Of a stretch of 64,000 bases of DNA, positions 25,209-34,689 are shown piece by piece. The notes below the pieces were generated by a model. That model was not told the DNA's origin, did no database searches, and saw only the letters and a program-made list of their open reading frames with translations. A program made the translations under genes and the position numbers. The DNA lies in the NCBI GenBank assembly GCA_964501925.1, contig CAZCTM010000003.1:1-64000 (forward strand). Direction: 5' to 3'. Source of the DNA: CAYLYU01 sp964501925 (GTDB lineage Bacteria; Pseudomonadota; Zetaproteobacteria; Mariprofundales; Mariprofundaceae). How positions within the stretch are numbered: position 1 is the stretch's first letter; each line of letters starts with the position of its first letter.

Positions 25209-25808
25209 TTAGATGGTTTCCTTGTTCATGCCGATCAGCTGAAACAGCTCCAGACGGGACGAGGGGTTTTTGAGAAAAGCACCGGTAAGCTTTGAGGTGG
25301 TTGTCCAGGCATCCGGTTTCCTTGTCCCCCGGTAACACATGCAGAAGTGCCGGCACTGAATGATGACGGCCACGCCTGCCGGTTTGAGGACGTCCTCGAT
25401 CACCTGCGCGATCTGCATGGTCATCTTTTCCTGCACCTGCAGGCGCTTGGCAAACACGTCCACGACTCTTGCCAGCTTGGAAAGGCCAACCACCCGGCCG
25501 TCGGGGATGTACGCGACATGTGCCTTGCCCACAAAAGGGGCCAGGTGGTGTTCGCAATGGCTGAAAATATCAATGTCCGATACCAGGACAACCTCATCGT
25601 AGCCTTCCACCTCTTCAAATGTCTTGAGGAGATGCTCCTTCGGGTCTTCGGCGTAACCCGAGAAATACTCATTGAGGGCCCGGAGCACCCGTTCCGGGGT
25701 ATCATGGAGTCCTTCCCGGTCGGGATCGTCACCAATGTATTCCAGGATGCCTCGTACGTATTGCATGGCTATCTGGTTATCGGGATCGTTTGGGTCGAAA
25801 TCTTGCAT
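25209..25808 (-). CDS. folE: GTP cyclohydrolase I
   Basis: 199 aa. Converts GTP to 7,8-dihydroneopterin triphosphate for folate (and possibly queuosine) synthesis. Zinc and active-site motifs SHCEHHLAPF and QCRHFCMCYRG are intact, as is DTPERVLRA at the N-terminus. The ATG chosen (MQDFDPNDP) has GAGGAGG upstream; a frame 12 codons longer has no such site. First gene of a folE-hemH pair. Confidence 0.96.
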   Translation of the reverse strand: MQDFDPNDPDNQIAMQYVRGILEYIGDDPDREGLHDTPERVLRALNEYFSGYAEDPKEHLLKTFEEVEGYDEVVLVSDIDIFSHCEHHLAPFVGKAHVAYIPDGRVVGLSKLARVVDVFAKRLQVQEKMTMQIAQVIEDVLKPAGVAVIIQCRHFCMCYRGTRKPDAWTTTSKLTGAFLKNPSSRLELFQLIGMNKETI

Positions 25809-25917
25809 GGATCCTCCTCGATGGATTTTATTGCCCATCACCAAGGTAGCGGATTTATCCTGATGGCAAAACCCTTATATTGTTGCGGTATGGATCATGG
25901 AACGTTCAGGAGAGGAC

Positions 25918-26514
25918 ATGACAGTCATTGATATCCTGCGTCACGGTGAGCTGGTGGGCGGTGACAAATATCGCGGGACGACGGATGACCCTCTGACCAG
26001 GGAAGGCCGGGCAGGCATGGAAGCAGTCTGGCAATGCTTGAAAGGTGAGGTAGATGTCGTTGTGGCTTCCCCCCTGCAGCGCTGCCGACTTCCGGCCGAG
26101 ACCTGGGCCGCAGATGCATCCGTTCCCCTCCATCTGGAGCCTCGTTTCAGGGAAATGGAGTATGGCATATGGGAAGGACTGGGCAGGGAAGAGATCGAGA
26201 TCCGTTTTCCCGGTCAGCTTGAACGCTGGCGATCCGATCCGGTCGGCATGCACATTCCGGGCGCGGAACATCTTGAGGACTTTGCCAGGCGCGTACGGGA
26301 AGGCTGGTACGAACTTCTGGAAAGGTTCAGGGGGAGGCATGTGCTGGTCGTCGCCCATTCGGGAAGCATCCGGGTGATTCTGGCCACCGTGCTGGATGCC
26401 CCCATCCGGAGTACTCGGCATTTCAGGATGTGTTATTCGTGCTGGAGCCGTGTTCGTGAGGATACCGGCTCTCTCACACTCGAGTTCTTCAATCGACAGT
26501 TATTCCCTCAGTAG
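25918..26514 (+). CDS. histidine phosphatase family protein (CobC/phosphoglycerate-mutase-like)
   Basis: 198 aa. The phosphohistidine motif LRHGE (IDILRHGELVGGDKYRG), the second RC motif SPLQRC and the catalytic VVAHSGSIRVI are present. The short length and REMEYGIWEG resemble alpha-ribazole phosphatase CobC, but no cobalamin genes are near, so the substrate is open. The ATG preceded by GGAGAGG was chosen over one 7 codons earlier. Its end overlaps the end of the WrbA-like gene by 15 nt (convergent). Confidence 0.9.
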   Translation: MTVIDILRHGELVGGDKYRGTTDDPLTREGRAGMEAVWQCLKGEVDVVVASPLQRCRLPAETWAADASVPLHLEPRFREMEYGIWEGLGREEIEIRFPGQLERWRSDPVGMHIPGAEHLEDFARRVREGWYELLERFRGRHVLVVAHSGSIRVILATVLDAPIRSTRHFRMCYSCWSRVREDTGSLTLEFFNRQLFPQ

Positions 26515-27045
26515 TTTTCCTGCCATTTCGCAGACATGGGCGCCATAGGCCCTGGCGGCGGAAAGTTGCGCATCCGTGATCCCTGCTGGCATTCCTTCGT
26601 GATTGCCTGTCCTGGCATATGGCCCCCACTGCAGGCCGGCATTGGCGTAACCGGTGGCATCCCTTGGGAAACCGATCACAATCATGCCGTGCTCCAGGAA
26701 ATTCGAATAAAGACTCGCCAGGGTCAGTTCCACGCCACCTCCGGCACCACCAAATCCTCCGCCTGTCGCAAAAACTCCGCCCACCTTTCCCGCCAGTGCA
26801 TTCTCCAGCCAGAGACCTGCTGCAAGATCGATGAGTTTCTTCAATTGCCAGGCCATGGAACCCATATGGACGGGGGTCCCAAAGAGAATCACGTCGGCTT
26901 CCAGCAGGTCGTGGGGTGTTGTATCCACTGCCTTCCGGAGGCGGACGTCAGCCTGGTTATCGAAGGCCTTGATCCCGGCTGCAATGGCGGACGCCATCTT
27001 TTCCGTGTTGCCATAGTCGGAGTGAAATACGATCAGAACCTGCAT
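26500..27045 (-). CDS. WrbA-like flavodoxin-fold NAD(P)H:quinone oxidoreductase
   Basis: 181 aa. The FMN phosphate loop HSDYGNTEKMA, FGTPVHMGSMAWQLKKLID and the Gly-rich GGGFGGAGGG place it with the flavodoxin/NADPH-dependent reductases close to WrbA, which reduce quinones by two electrons and prevent semiquinone stress. The WrbA-specific insertion is short, so a general flavodoxin-family reductase is the safer name. Last gene of the minus-strand group after yqgE, from which it is separated by 39 nt. Confidence 0.85.
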   Translation of the reverse strand: MQVLIVFHSDYGNTEKMASAIAAGIKAFDNQADVRLRKAVDTTPHDLLEADVILFGTPVHMGSMAWQLKKLIDLAAGLWLENALAGKVGGVFATGGGFGGAGGGVELTLASLYSNFLEHGMIVIGFPRDATGYANAGLQWGPYARTGNHEGMPAGITDAQLSAARAYGAHVCEMAGKLLRE

Positions 27046-27084
27046 GCGACCCTGTTTGCCGTGACTCGGTTCATCTCGCCCATG

Positions 27085-27639
27085 TCATGCATGTCCGGCA
27101 TGCAGGGACAACTGATCCGGCTCAATGCCCAGCGCCTTTGCCCCAAGATGCCAGCGGTTCTCGACCGGTGCCTGGAAGATGATTTCATGGCTGGCGGGCG
27201 CAATCAGCCAGTCATTCCGGTTGATTTCCTGCTCAAGCTGGCCTCCCGCCCAGCCCGCATACCCCAGCATCAGCATGAAGTTTTCCGGACCGTTGCCGCT
27301 GGCAATGTCCTCGAGCACATCTCTTGAGGTGGTCAGTTGGATGTCGGGTGTGATGTTCAGGGTGGATTCGTAGCGGTATCCGCCGTTATGGATGACAAAA
27401 CCACGAAACGGTTCCACAGGTCCCCCTTCATAGGTGGGGATGTCCAGAAGCCTGTTCCCGGTCAGCTGCATATCACTGAGAACGGAACCCACCGAGATGT
27501 TGTGGGGACGATTGATCAGAAAGCCCATGCAGCCCTCGTCATCGTGGTGGCATATCAGGACGACACCATAATGAAAATTCGGATCCATCAGGGATGGCAT
27601 GGCCAGGAGAAAATGCCCTTTCAGCTCACATAACTGCAC
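27085..27639 (-). CDS. YqgE/AlgH family protein
   Basis: 184 aa. Family blocks GHFLLAMPSLMDPNF, VVLICHHDDEGCMGFLINRP, GGPVEPFRGFVIH and MLGYAGWAGGQLEQEI are unmistakable. The biochemical role of YqgE is unclear; the name AlgH comes from alginate regulation in Pseudomonas. The GTG start has AAGGAGGAACC upstream and overlaps the end of pdxA by 14 nt. Confidence 0.94.
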   Translation of the reverse strand: MQLCELKGHFLLAMPSLMDPNFHYGVVLICHHDDEGCMGFLINRPHNISVGSVLSDMQLTGNRLLDIPTYEGGPVEPFRGFVIHNGGYRYESTLNITPDIQLTTSRDVLEDIASGNGPENFMLMLGYAGWAGGQLEQEINRNDWLIAPASHEIIFQAPVENRWHLGAKALGIEPDQLSLHAGHA

Positions 27640-28615
27640 AGGGTTCCTCCTTGCTTAGGGAGCGCGCCATTTGAATCGCCTTCATGAGACTACTATAGCT
27701 TACACTGGCCGAACCGGCGCGGTCCAGTCCGGTGCCGTGATCCGGACTGGTGCGCACGAAGGGGAGACCGAGGGTAATGTTTACCGCTGCCCCGAAGTTG
27801 AGCGCCTTGATGGGAATAAGTCCCTGATCGTGATAACAGCATACGATGGCATCGAAACAATTCCGGTGATCCCGGGAAAAAAGCGTGTCCGCGGGCAGGG
27901 GACCTTCCACCGGAATGCCTTCGCGACGCGCGAGCCGGACGGCGGGTTCAAGGATATCCAGCTCTTCCCTGCCGAAATAGCCCTTTTCTCCCGCGTGCGG
28001 ATTCAGACTGCACAGGGCAAGGTGCGGACGTTTTATGCCGAAACGGTGTTTTAGTTCACGGCTGACGATGCGCAGACAGTCAAGGGTGCTTTCACGGCTC
28101 AGGTGGCATGGGACCTCCCGGATCGACATGTGTGTCGTCAGCAGGGCCACCCTGAGCTTATCTGCGGCGAGCATCATGACCACATGTTTGGCCTTTGCCA
28201 GATGGGCCAGGAATTCGGTGTGCCCGGGAAAGGCAAACCCCGATCGCTGGAGAACGGATTTGTCGATGGGACCGGTGATCATTGCCCGGGCATGACCATC
28301 AAGACATGCACGAGCAGCTGTCCGGATGCAGTGGATGACATCGTCCGCCGTCTCGACAAGTGGGGTTCCGCAGGTGACGGGATGCTCATGGCTGATACCC
28401 GCCGGCCAGCAGTTCAATGAGGCGCTGTCAGGGGTGGAAGACAGTTCAGGCAGTGGTCGAATGCCGATGTCCAGGCCGATTTCTCCGGCCCGGCTTTTCA
28501 ACCATGCAGGTGAGCCAATGACAATGACGTCCCTGAATTCCTGTGGCCGGGCCGTAAATGCACGCAGCACACAGTCTGGACCCACACCGGCCGGTTCCCC
28601 CAGGGTGAGTACCAT
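27626..28615 (-). CDS. pdxA: 4-hydroxythreonine-4-phosphate dehydrogenase
   Basis: 329 aa. NAD-dependent step of the DXP-dependent pyridoxal phosphate pathway. GEPAGVGPD, GHTEFLAHLA, NPHAGEKGYFGREELDIL, CYHDQGLIPIKALNF and TSPDHGTGLDRAG are the expected motifs, including the zinc-binding histidines. The ATG at MVLTLGEPAGVG was chosen because family members start there; a longer frame would run into surA. Begins 16 nt after the surA stop, as in the classic lptD-surA-pdxA arrangement. Confidence 0.96.
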   Translation of the reverse strand: MVLTLGEPAGVGPDCVLRAFTARPQEFRDVIVIGSPAWLKSRAGEIGLDIGIRPLPELSSTPDSASLNCWPAGISHEHPVTCGTPLVETADDVIHCIRTAARACLDGHARAMITGPIDKSVLQRSGFAFPGHTEFLAHLAKAKHVVMMLAADKLRVALLTTHMSIREVPCHLSRESTLDCLRIVSRELKHRFGIKRPHLALCSLNPHAGEKGYFGREELDILEPAVRLARREGIPVEGPLPADTLFSRDHRNCFDAIVCCYHDQGLIPIKALNFGAAVNITLGLPFVRTSPDHGTGLDRAGSASVSYSSLMKAIQMARSLSKEEPCAVM

Positions 28616-28631
28616 GGGGGGTGGTTTTCTG

Positions 28632-29924
28632 CTAGCACCCCTTTCGTTCAATGACAGCCTTTGCCTTAAGCTGCGCAAGCCAGCGCGGCAGCTGATCCTG
28701 CATGTCGGCTTTCAGTAACATGGTCTGGATCCTGTCCCGATAGGCCTCAAATGAGCTGGGATCCACACGCCGTCTGGCCACAACCCGGATAATGTGGAGC
28801 CCAAACTCCGATTCGATCACACCGCTTGTTTCTCCGGGTTTCATTCCAAAGGCTGCTTCCTCAAAGGTTTTAACCATCTGACCGCGCCTGAACCATCCGA
28901 GATCTCCTCCCTTCGCGGCGCTGGGACCTTGAGAAAGCTCCTTGGCACGGGTTGCGAACTCTTCATCGGACGCATTTTTGAGTTCTTCCGCGATCTTTTC
29001 GGCACGCTCCCGGATTTTGGCCTTGGTTTTTTCATCGGCCCGTTTCGGCATCTGGATGAGAATGTGACGAGCGTGGACCTCTTCATAGCTCTCCTTCCTT
29101 GGTTCCGGCTCATGAATACGCTCGTCTGTCACGTAAAGAAGATGAAAGCCTGAAGGTGAGCGCAGGGGCAACGACACTTCATGCAGCCCCAGGTTAATGA
29201 CCGAGGCAAAGCGCGGCGGCAGGGAGCCTTCCGAGAACCAGCCGATATCTCCACCCTGGGCGGCATCGGGCGAATCGGAATTAAGGGCCGCCAGGCGGCT
29301 GAAATCCTCACCGTTGAGAATCTTCTGGCGTATCTCTTCGGCCCGCTCGCGGATTTTCTTGACCTCTTGTGGTGTAGGATCGGATGGCAGGGAAAGAAAG
29401 ATCTGGGCCAGGCGGATTTCCCGCATGGGTCTGGGGGTTTGCAGGTACTTTCTGTAATACTCGCGCATGGACTCTTCACTGACCCGGAGCCTGGAACGGA
29501 CGGCGATATTGATCAGCTTGGAAATCAGCAGTCGTTCGCGAAGGGTTTTACGGTAGCTGGCCGGGTCAATTCCCTGGGCCTTCAGAATCTCCGGCAGCTG
29601 GCCGGCCGGTATATTGTTTTCGGCTTCCACGTTGGCGATGGCGAGGTCAACATCCTCTTCATCAACCTTCAGACCAAGTTTTTTTGCTTCATGCAGCTCC
29701 AGGGTCTGAATGATGCGCCCCTCCAGCGCCCGGTCCCGAAGGATTTTCTTGTCACTGAGGTCAGTCTTGCCGAGTTGCTGGGCCAGCATTTGTGCATCCT
29801 GCTCGACCTGATAACAGGTAATCGCTTCTTCATCGACAATGGCCGCGATGCGATCAAGGATCTCAGCCTGTGCCGGCATAGCGAAAAACAGCGACAGGGA
29901 AAGTATCGTTATCAAGGAATACAT
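28632..29924 (-). CDS. surA: periplasmic chaperone / peptidyl-prolyl isomerase SurA
   Basis: 430 aa. Signal peptide 1-20 (TILSLSLFFAMPAQA). The N-terminal chaperone domain (LDRIAAIVDEEAITCYQVEQD) is followed by two parvulin domains: first ~170-275 (EIRLAQIFLSLP ... GGDIGWFSEGSLP), second ~285-390 (VHARHILIQMPK ... GGDLGWFRRGQM). SurA escorts outer-membrane proteins, notably LptD, across the periplasm, and here it follows lptD in the same direction. Confidence 0.96.
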   Translation of the reverse strand: MYSLITILSLSLFFAMPAQAEILDRIAAIVDEEAITCYQVEQDAQMLAQQLGKTDLSDKKILRDRALEGRIIQTLELHEAKKLGLKVDEEDVDLAIANVEAENNIPAGQLPEILKAQGIDPASYRKTLRERLLISKLINIAVRSRLRVSEESMREYYRKYLQTPRPMREIRLAQIFLSLPSDPTPQEVKKIRERAEEIRQKILNGEDFSRLAALNSDSPDAAQGGDIGWFSEGSLPPRFASVINLGLHEVSLPLRSPSGFHLLYVTDERIHEPEPRKESYEEVHARHILIQMPKRADEKTKAKIRERAEKIAEELKNASDEEFATRAKELSQGPSAAKGGDLGWFRRGQMVKTFEEAAFGMKPGETSGVIESEFGLHIIRVVARRRVDPSSFEAYRDRIQTMLLKADMQDQLPRWLAQLKAKAVIERKGC

Positions 29925-30025
29925 GCATTCTCCTACAGAAAAAATTCAGACAGCTGGCAGGGAGGGGCAGGCTCCGGGAAAAACAGCTGATTTGATGATG
30001 TTCACAAGGCTATATGGAATTCATC

Positions 30026-32092
30026 CTATGGACCAACACTACCTAGCCCCTTAAAACGAAGCATCACGCGTACCCCCAGGTCAGCTTGAGCGGTGGTGCT
30101 GCTTGTGCGATCCAGCCGGTAGCCTTCGAGCTGAATCTGCCAGCAAGGATGTCTGTATTCCACGCCTATGCCAGCCAGCTGGGTGGTTCTGGAAATCATA
30201 TTATAATACCAGCTTCCGAGGATTCTCCAGCGGCTGGCGATACGGACCTTGGCGAGGACGTTTGCGGACTGCTCCTCCGGGCTTACATAGCGCGCGTCGG
30301 TAAGCCTGTATGCGAGATGCAATTCATGACCGAATGATGAGATCCATTCCGCCCCGGCCTGGGCCGTGGCGAAAAACCGCCCGCCGGGATCGTATTGTCC
30401 GCGCGCATAGAGCCCCAGAGAGGGTAGCGGTTTGAACATCGCGTCGGCAATCAGGTTGGAAAAGGGTCGCGGCGTCAACTGGATGGCTGGATCCACCCGT
30501 TTTCGACGCAGGTTATAACTGATTCCCGTTTTAAGCAGCATGATGGTCTGGTTTTCATGGGTATCCCTGTTCCTGCTTTCCAGCCTGTTGGCAAGCAGGA
30601 GGGTAATTCGGTGCGCGCTTTCGATACGGTCGGTTCCTGAAAATCGGTTGTTCGACATGAGATTCTCAAGAGTCAGTTTTCCGAAAGCGGAGTCAAAATT
30701 GGGAAGCAGGGACTGGTCGCCAACCCCAACCAGGTCGTAGCGCAGGGTAGGCTCGATGCTGTGACGCAAGGTGCCGTTCGCAAAGATCCGCTCGATTACG
30801 GCCATGGTTTCCAGGCCGAACTCGGCGCTTGAAAGGTTTGAGTCCCGCCCCGGGGGGGCGTCCCTCAGCCAGTAACGGGTATGCTGAACCCCGGAATGCA
30901 GTTTTACGCTGATGCCGCCACCAGGGCTTTCCCACGGAATTTCAAAATAGGGGTGAAGGTTTATGCGCCAGCCGTCCTCCCCAAGCTTGCGTTCAAACCG
31001 GGTGGTCTGCTGATCAAAATGAACGAGGAGGCGCTGATCAAAAAAGGGGAAGACGAACTGATTCTCAAAACGGGGCAGGACCCTGAGCGTGGCCTGATTA
31101 CTGGTCCGGGTGAGGTCTTGCTGATGGCGTACCCACAAGCTCCAGCTGTTGACCTCCTTTTCCCATGCAAGGGTTGCCCGGCTCTGGAGGTAGCGCTGGG
31201 ACGTTTCGTTGTAGTCAGAAGAAAAATCGGCCAGATAATCCCGATCGCTTACATGATCGGCCTCTATCGAAAGATGGGTTGAAGCCGGAGTTTCCCACTG
31301 TGTCCTGGCCTTCAGGCGCCCACGGCTTCGTCCGAGAACAGCGTCATTCAACCATTCGCCCTGGAGGAACTCATTCCCGTAGCGTGAAACGTGGCGGAAT
31401 TCCAGTTCGGGCCGGATGCCCCGGGCGCTCATCCAGTGGGGGGTCAGGGTAATATCCAGACTTGGAGTTGGGGCAAAATAGTAGGGAAGGGACAGTTCTG
31501 TTCCCCGCCGTTTTCCGCTGGCGAACGTCGGGGTAAGAAAGCCGGACTTTCTTTTCAGGGGTTCCTTCCAGTAGGGGGTGTAAAGAACCGGAACCCCCTT
31601 GATGTAAAAAAAGGCATTTCTTGCTCTCAGCTCACCCTCGTTCTGATCCAGGGTGACTTCCTCGGCGGCCAGCGACCACGCTTCATCGCTGTGAGGGCAG
31701 GCTGAGAAGACCATATCCCTGGCGTGGAATGTTGTCAGGTCGAGTCGTTGCAGTTCATCGGCATGCAGGTGCTCCCCGTCAGGAAAAATCATCTCCGCCT
31801 TCCTCAGGGAGCCGGTGTTGTCCACGGTGTTCAACTCCCCTGATTCGGCGTGAATCTCCCCCCTGGGTGAGGTGATCACGACGTGACCTTTGACGCGAAG
31901 CTGCTTCCTGCCCGGATCATACTGCAGCTCTTCGGTTTTGAGTGTTTCCTCGCCGCGTATGACCTCCACGTTGCCAGTGGCGGAAACAACACCTTCGGAG
32001 TCGCGCTTGACCTGATCGGCAGTAAGGTCCATCGCCTGTGACCAGGCGTGGGGGCTGCAAAGCATGATGAGGCAGAAGAGAAAGCGCTTCAC
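30026..32092 (-). CDS. lptD: LPS-assembly outer-membrane protein LptD
   Basis: 688 aa. Signal peptide (FLFCLIMLCSPHAWSQA), then an OstA/LptA-like jellyroll (residues ~25-150) and a ~26-strand barrel introduced by YTPYWKEPLKRKSGFLTPTF, a family hallmark. LptD with LptE places LPS in the outer leaflet. It is about 100 residues shorter than the E. coli protein, within the range of the wider family, and has few cysteines, so the E. coli disulfide scheme may differ. A ~100-nt gap separates it from surA. Confidence 0.95.
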   Translation of the reverse strand: MKRFLFCLIMLCSPHAWSQAMDLTADQVKRDSEGVVSATGNVEVIRGEETLKTEELQYDPGRKQLRVKGHVVITSPRGEIHAESGELNTVDNTGSLRKAEMIFPDGEHLHADELQRLDLTTFHARDMVFSACPHSDEAWSLAAEEVTLDQNEGELRARNAFFYIKGVPVLYTPYWKEPLKRKSGFLTPTFASGKRRGTELSLPYYFAPTPSLDITLTPHWMSARGIRPELEFRHVSRYGNEFLQGEWLNDAVLGRSRGRLKARTQWETPASTHLSIEADHVSDRDYLADFSSDYNETSQRYLQSRATLAWEKEVNSWSLWVRHQQDLTRTSNQATLRVLPRFENQFVFPFFDQRLLVHFDQQTTRFERKLGEDGWRINLHPYFEIPWESPGGGISVKLHSGVQHTRYWLRDAPPGRDSNLSSAEFGLETMAVIERIFANGTLRHSIEPTLRYDLVGVGDQSLLPNFDSAFGKLTLENLMSNNRFSGTDRIESAHRITLLLANRLESRNRDTHENQTIMLLKTGISYNLRRKRVDPAIQLTPRPFSNLIADAMFKPLPSLGLYARGQYDPGGRFFATAQAGAEWISSFGHELHLAYRLTDARYVSPEEQSANVLAKVRIASRWRILGSWYYNMISRTTQLAGIGVEYRHPCWQIQLEGYRLDRTSSTTAQADLGVRVMLRFKGLGSVGP

Positions 32093-32119
32093 GGTCTGGA
32101 GTGGGGCACCTTTTCCGGC

Positions 32120-32824
32120 TTACTGCCGAGGCTTGCGGGCATACCCGAGGTAGTTGACGGACAGGTCATCTGAAAGGGCAAACCGGTTGGAAAGCACCTC
32201 AAACGACATGCCCCTGAGGTCTTCCACTTCCAGTCCGGCCCGCCGAAGAAGCCCGACCAGCTCGGAAGGTCGAACAAACTTGTCGTAATGATGGGTCCCT
32301 TTTGGCAGCCAGTTCAGGACGTACTCCGCCCCCACTATGGCCACAAGAAAGGACTTCACCGTTCTGTTGAGTGTGGCGAAAAAGAACGCCCCACCCGGCT
32401 TGAGCATGCGCACACAGGCCTCCACGGTGCTTTCCACGTCCGGCACGTGCTCAAGTACCTCCATGCAGGTGACCACGTCATAGGTATCGCTGTGGGTCTC
32501 GGCCCAGGTTTCCGCGTCACTGCAATGGTAACCGATGGTCCATCCGCTTTCCCTGGCGTGCAGGCGGGCAACAGCCAGGGCTTTTTCTGACCGGTCGATG
32601 CCGGTCACCTTCGCTCCCCTGGTTGCCATCGCTTCCGCCAGGATGCCACCCCCGCAACCGACATCGAGGGTTTCTGCCCCCTGCAGCTCATGGTGGCCGG
32701 CAATGTAGTCCAGGCGGATCGGATTGATCCGGTGCAGGGGCCGAAACTTGCCGTCGGGATTCCACCACTCCCTGGCCAGCGCCTCGAACTTTTCGATTTC
32801 CTCTGGGTCATAGTGATGATTCAT
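32120..32824 (-). CDS. ubiG: ubiquinone biosynthesis O-methyltransferase UbiG
   Basis: 234 aa. SAM-dependent enzyme making both O-methylations in ubiquinone synthesis. The start at MNHHYDPEEIEKFEALAREWWNP is diagnostic of UbiG, LDVGCGGGILAEAMA binds SAM, and MEVLEHVPD and the membrane-binding segment NRTVKSFLVAIVGAEYVLNWLP follow. Longer frames upstream are antisense to the permease gene region and were not used. Leads the minus-strand run toward lptD. Confidence 0.97.
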   Translation of the reverse strand: MNHHYDPEEIEKFEALAREWWNPDGKFRPLHRINPIRLDYIAGHHELQGAETLDVGCGGGILAEAMATRGAKVTGIDRSEKALAVARLHARESGWTIGYHCSDAETWAETHSDTYDVVTCMEVLEHVPDVESTVEACVRMLKPGGAFFFATLNRTVKSFLVAIVGAEYVLNWLPKGTHHYDKFVRPSELVGLLRRAGLEVEDLRGMSFEVLSNRFALSDDLSVNYLGYARKPRQ

Positions 32825-32918
32825 AAGCCGGCATCCTAACGTGCCGGGTAATGAACAGCCATCGGGATTCGGTGATCCAGGATTGCGGCATTTGGATACT
32901 TGCGGGTAGTCTGAGCAC

Positions 32919-33854
32919 ATGTTGGCAAGACTCATCTTCTGGCGTCTGATGCAGGCACTTCCAAGCATTCTCGGGGTCGCAACCGTAGTTTTCATGCTCA
33001 TTCATCTTGTGCCGGGGGATCCGGTGGATGCCCTGCTTGGGGAAACAGCGCTCGAGGCAGATCGTGAGGCCCTGAGGCAGTCGATGAATCTCGATAAGCC
33101 TCTCATCCAGCAATACGGTCATTTCATGTCGGGGCTGTTCAGGGGTGACTGGGGGCGAAGTCTGATTGATCAGCGACCGGTTCTGGAACGTATTTCCGAA
33201 AGGCTTCCAGCCACCCTGCAGCTTGCGGGATGCGCCCTTGTTCTGGCTGTCGCAATGGCCTTGCCACTGGGTTTCTGGGCTGCCCGTCATGCGGGAACCG
33301 GCCGTGACATGACGGCCATGGGTTTTTCGTTGCTGGGCGTATCCATCCCCAATTTCTGGCTGGGGCCCATACTGATGCTGGTCTTTTCGCTGGGTCTCGG
33401 CTGGCTTCCTGTTTCCGGTCGAGAGATGCCGAACAGCTGGGTGTTGCCGGCCGTAACACTGGGGACGGCCCTGGCCGCGGTGCTCTCCCGTATGGCCCGA
33501 TCAAGCTGGCTGGAGGCGATGGGCTCGGATGCCATTCGTACCGCCCGATCCATGGGTGTGCCAGACAGGCGCCTTTGGTGGTGGCATGGTGCCCGTTTGG
33601 CCGCCATCCCCGTCATAACGCTGTTTGCCCTTCAGATGGGCGCAGTCCTTGGGGGGGCAGTGATTACAGAGACCGTGTTTGACTGGCCGGGTCTGGGCCT
33701 CCTTACCATTGAGGCCATTCAGAGACGGGATTACCCGCTTGTCCAGGGGTGCGTGCTGGTGATCGCCCTGTTTTACGTCCTGGCGAATCTGATCGCCGAT
33801 CTGCTGGGAATCTGGCTGGATCCTCGCCAGAGAAGTAACCGTCGCGATGGGTAG
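32919..33854 (+). CDS. DppB/OppB-type ABC transporter permease
   Basis: 311 aa, six helices. Typical DppB N-terminus (LIFWRLMQALPSILGVATVVFMLIHLVPGDPVDALLGE) and the EAA loop with SRMARSSWLEAMGSDAIRTARSMGVP. Pairs with the next gene as the membrane channel of a peptide-type importer. The binding protein and ATPases expected of such operons are not in the window; nagZ follows instead. Divergent from ubiG with a 94-bp gap. Confidence 0.93.
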   Translation: MLARLIFWRLMQALPSILGVATVVFMLIHLVPGDPVDALLGETALEADREALRQSMNLDKPLIQQYGHFMSGLFRGDWGRSLIDQRPVLERISERLPATLQLAGCALVLAVAMALPLGFWAARHAGTGRDMTAMGFSLLGVSIPNFWLGPILMLVFSLGLGWLPVSGREMPNSWVLPAVTLGTALAAVLSRMARSSWLEAMGSDAIRTARSMGVPDRRLWWWHGARLAAIPVITLFALQMGAVLGGAVITETVFDWPGLGLLTIEAIQRRDYPLVQGCVLVIALFYVLANLIADLLGIWLDPRQRSNRRDG

Positions 33855-34689
33855 ACCTGAAACCGCCACATTCCAGATCTTCATGCGGCCCGGCCTGACC
33901 CTGTCCTTTTCCGCCCTTGGCATCGTTGGCATGTTGCTTGTGGCCGCCCTGATCCATGGCGCGGATGGACACGCGGTGGACCTGGATGCCGTCCTGGCTT
34001 CCATGTCCTTGCAGCACCCTCTGGGTTGTGACGCCCTGGGCAGGGATGTTCTGGCCCGGCTGGCCGAGGGTGTCCGTCTGTCGCTTGCCGTTGGTTTCAG
34101 TGTGATCCTGATCAGCGCCCTGATCGGTATTCTCATCGGAGTTATCTCAGGCTGGCGTGGGGGGTGGGTTGATACCCTTCTCATGCGGCTTACCGACATC
34201 GTACTTTCCTTTCCCGGGATCCTGCTGGCCATAGCCCTGGCCGCCATGCTGGGCCCGGGTGTGGATAAACTGGTCCTTGCCCTTACGACGGTTGGCTGGG
34301 TTGGATTTGCCCGTCTTTCCAGGGCTCAGGTACTCTCACTCAAGCATGAGATGTTTGTTCAGGCTGCCAGGGTTTGTGGTTCGGGCACCGCCTACATTGG
34401 CTTGCGACATCTTTTGCCGAATATCGCCGCCCCCCTGCTGGTGGAGGCCAGCTTTGGTCTGGCGGCGGTGATCATTGGCGAGGCAGGCCTGTCGTTTCTC
34501 GGTATCGGGGTGCAGCCGCCGGATGCCTCCCTTGGAACCATGATTCGTGAGGGCACCGGCCTGATGCTGGTTCAGCCCTGGCTTGTGATCTGGCCGGGGT
34601 TGTCGCTCTTCCTTCTTGCCATGTCCGTTAACCTCCTGGGGGATGTCCTGCGTGACATGCTGGATGTGCGTACGGATATCGGGTCATGA
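33847..34689 (+). CDS. DppC/OppC-type ABC transporter permease
   Basis: 280 aa. DppC features: LQHPLGCDALGRDVLARLAEG near the start, and the EAA loop FARLSRAQVLSLKHEMFVQAARV followed by GLRHLLPNIAAPLLV. Overlaps the partner permease by 8 nt and nagZ by 4 nt, so all three are translated together. The link with nagZ suggests murein-peptide uptake for cell-wall recycling, which is inference. Confidence 0.93.
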   Translation: MGRPETATFQIFMRPGLTLSFSALGIVGMLLVAALIHGADGHAVDLDAVLASMSLQHPLGCDALGRDVLARLAEGVRLSLAVGFSVILISALIGILIGVISGWRGGWVDTLLMRLTDIVLSFPGILLAIALAAMLGPGVDKLVLALTTVGWVGFARLSRAQVLSLKHEMFVQAARVCGSGTAYIGLRHLLPNIAAPLLVEASFGLAAVIIGEAGLSFLGIGVQPPDASLGTMIREGTGLMLVQPWLVIWPGLSLFLLAMSVNLLGDVLRDMLDVRTDIGS

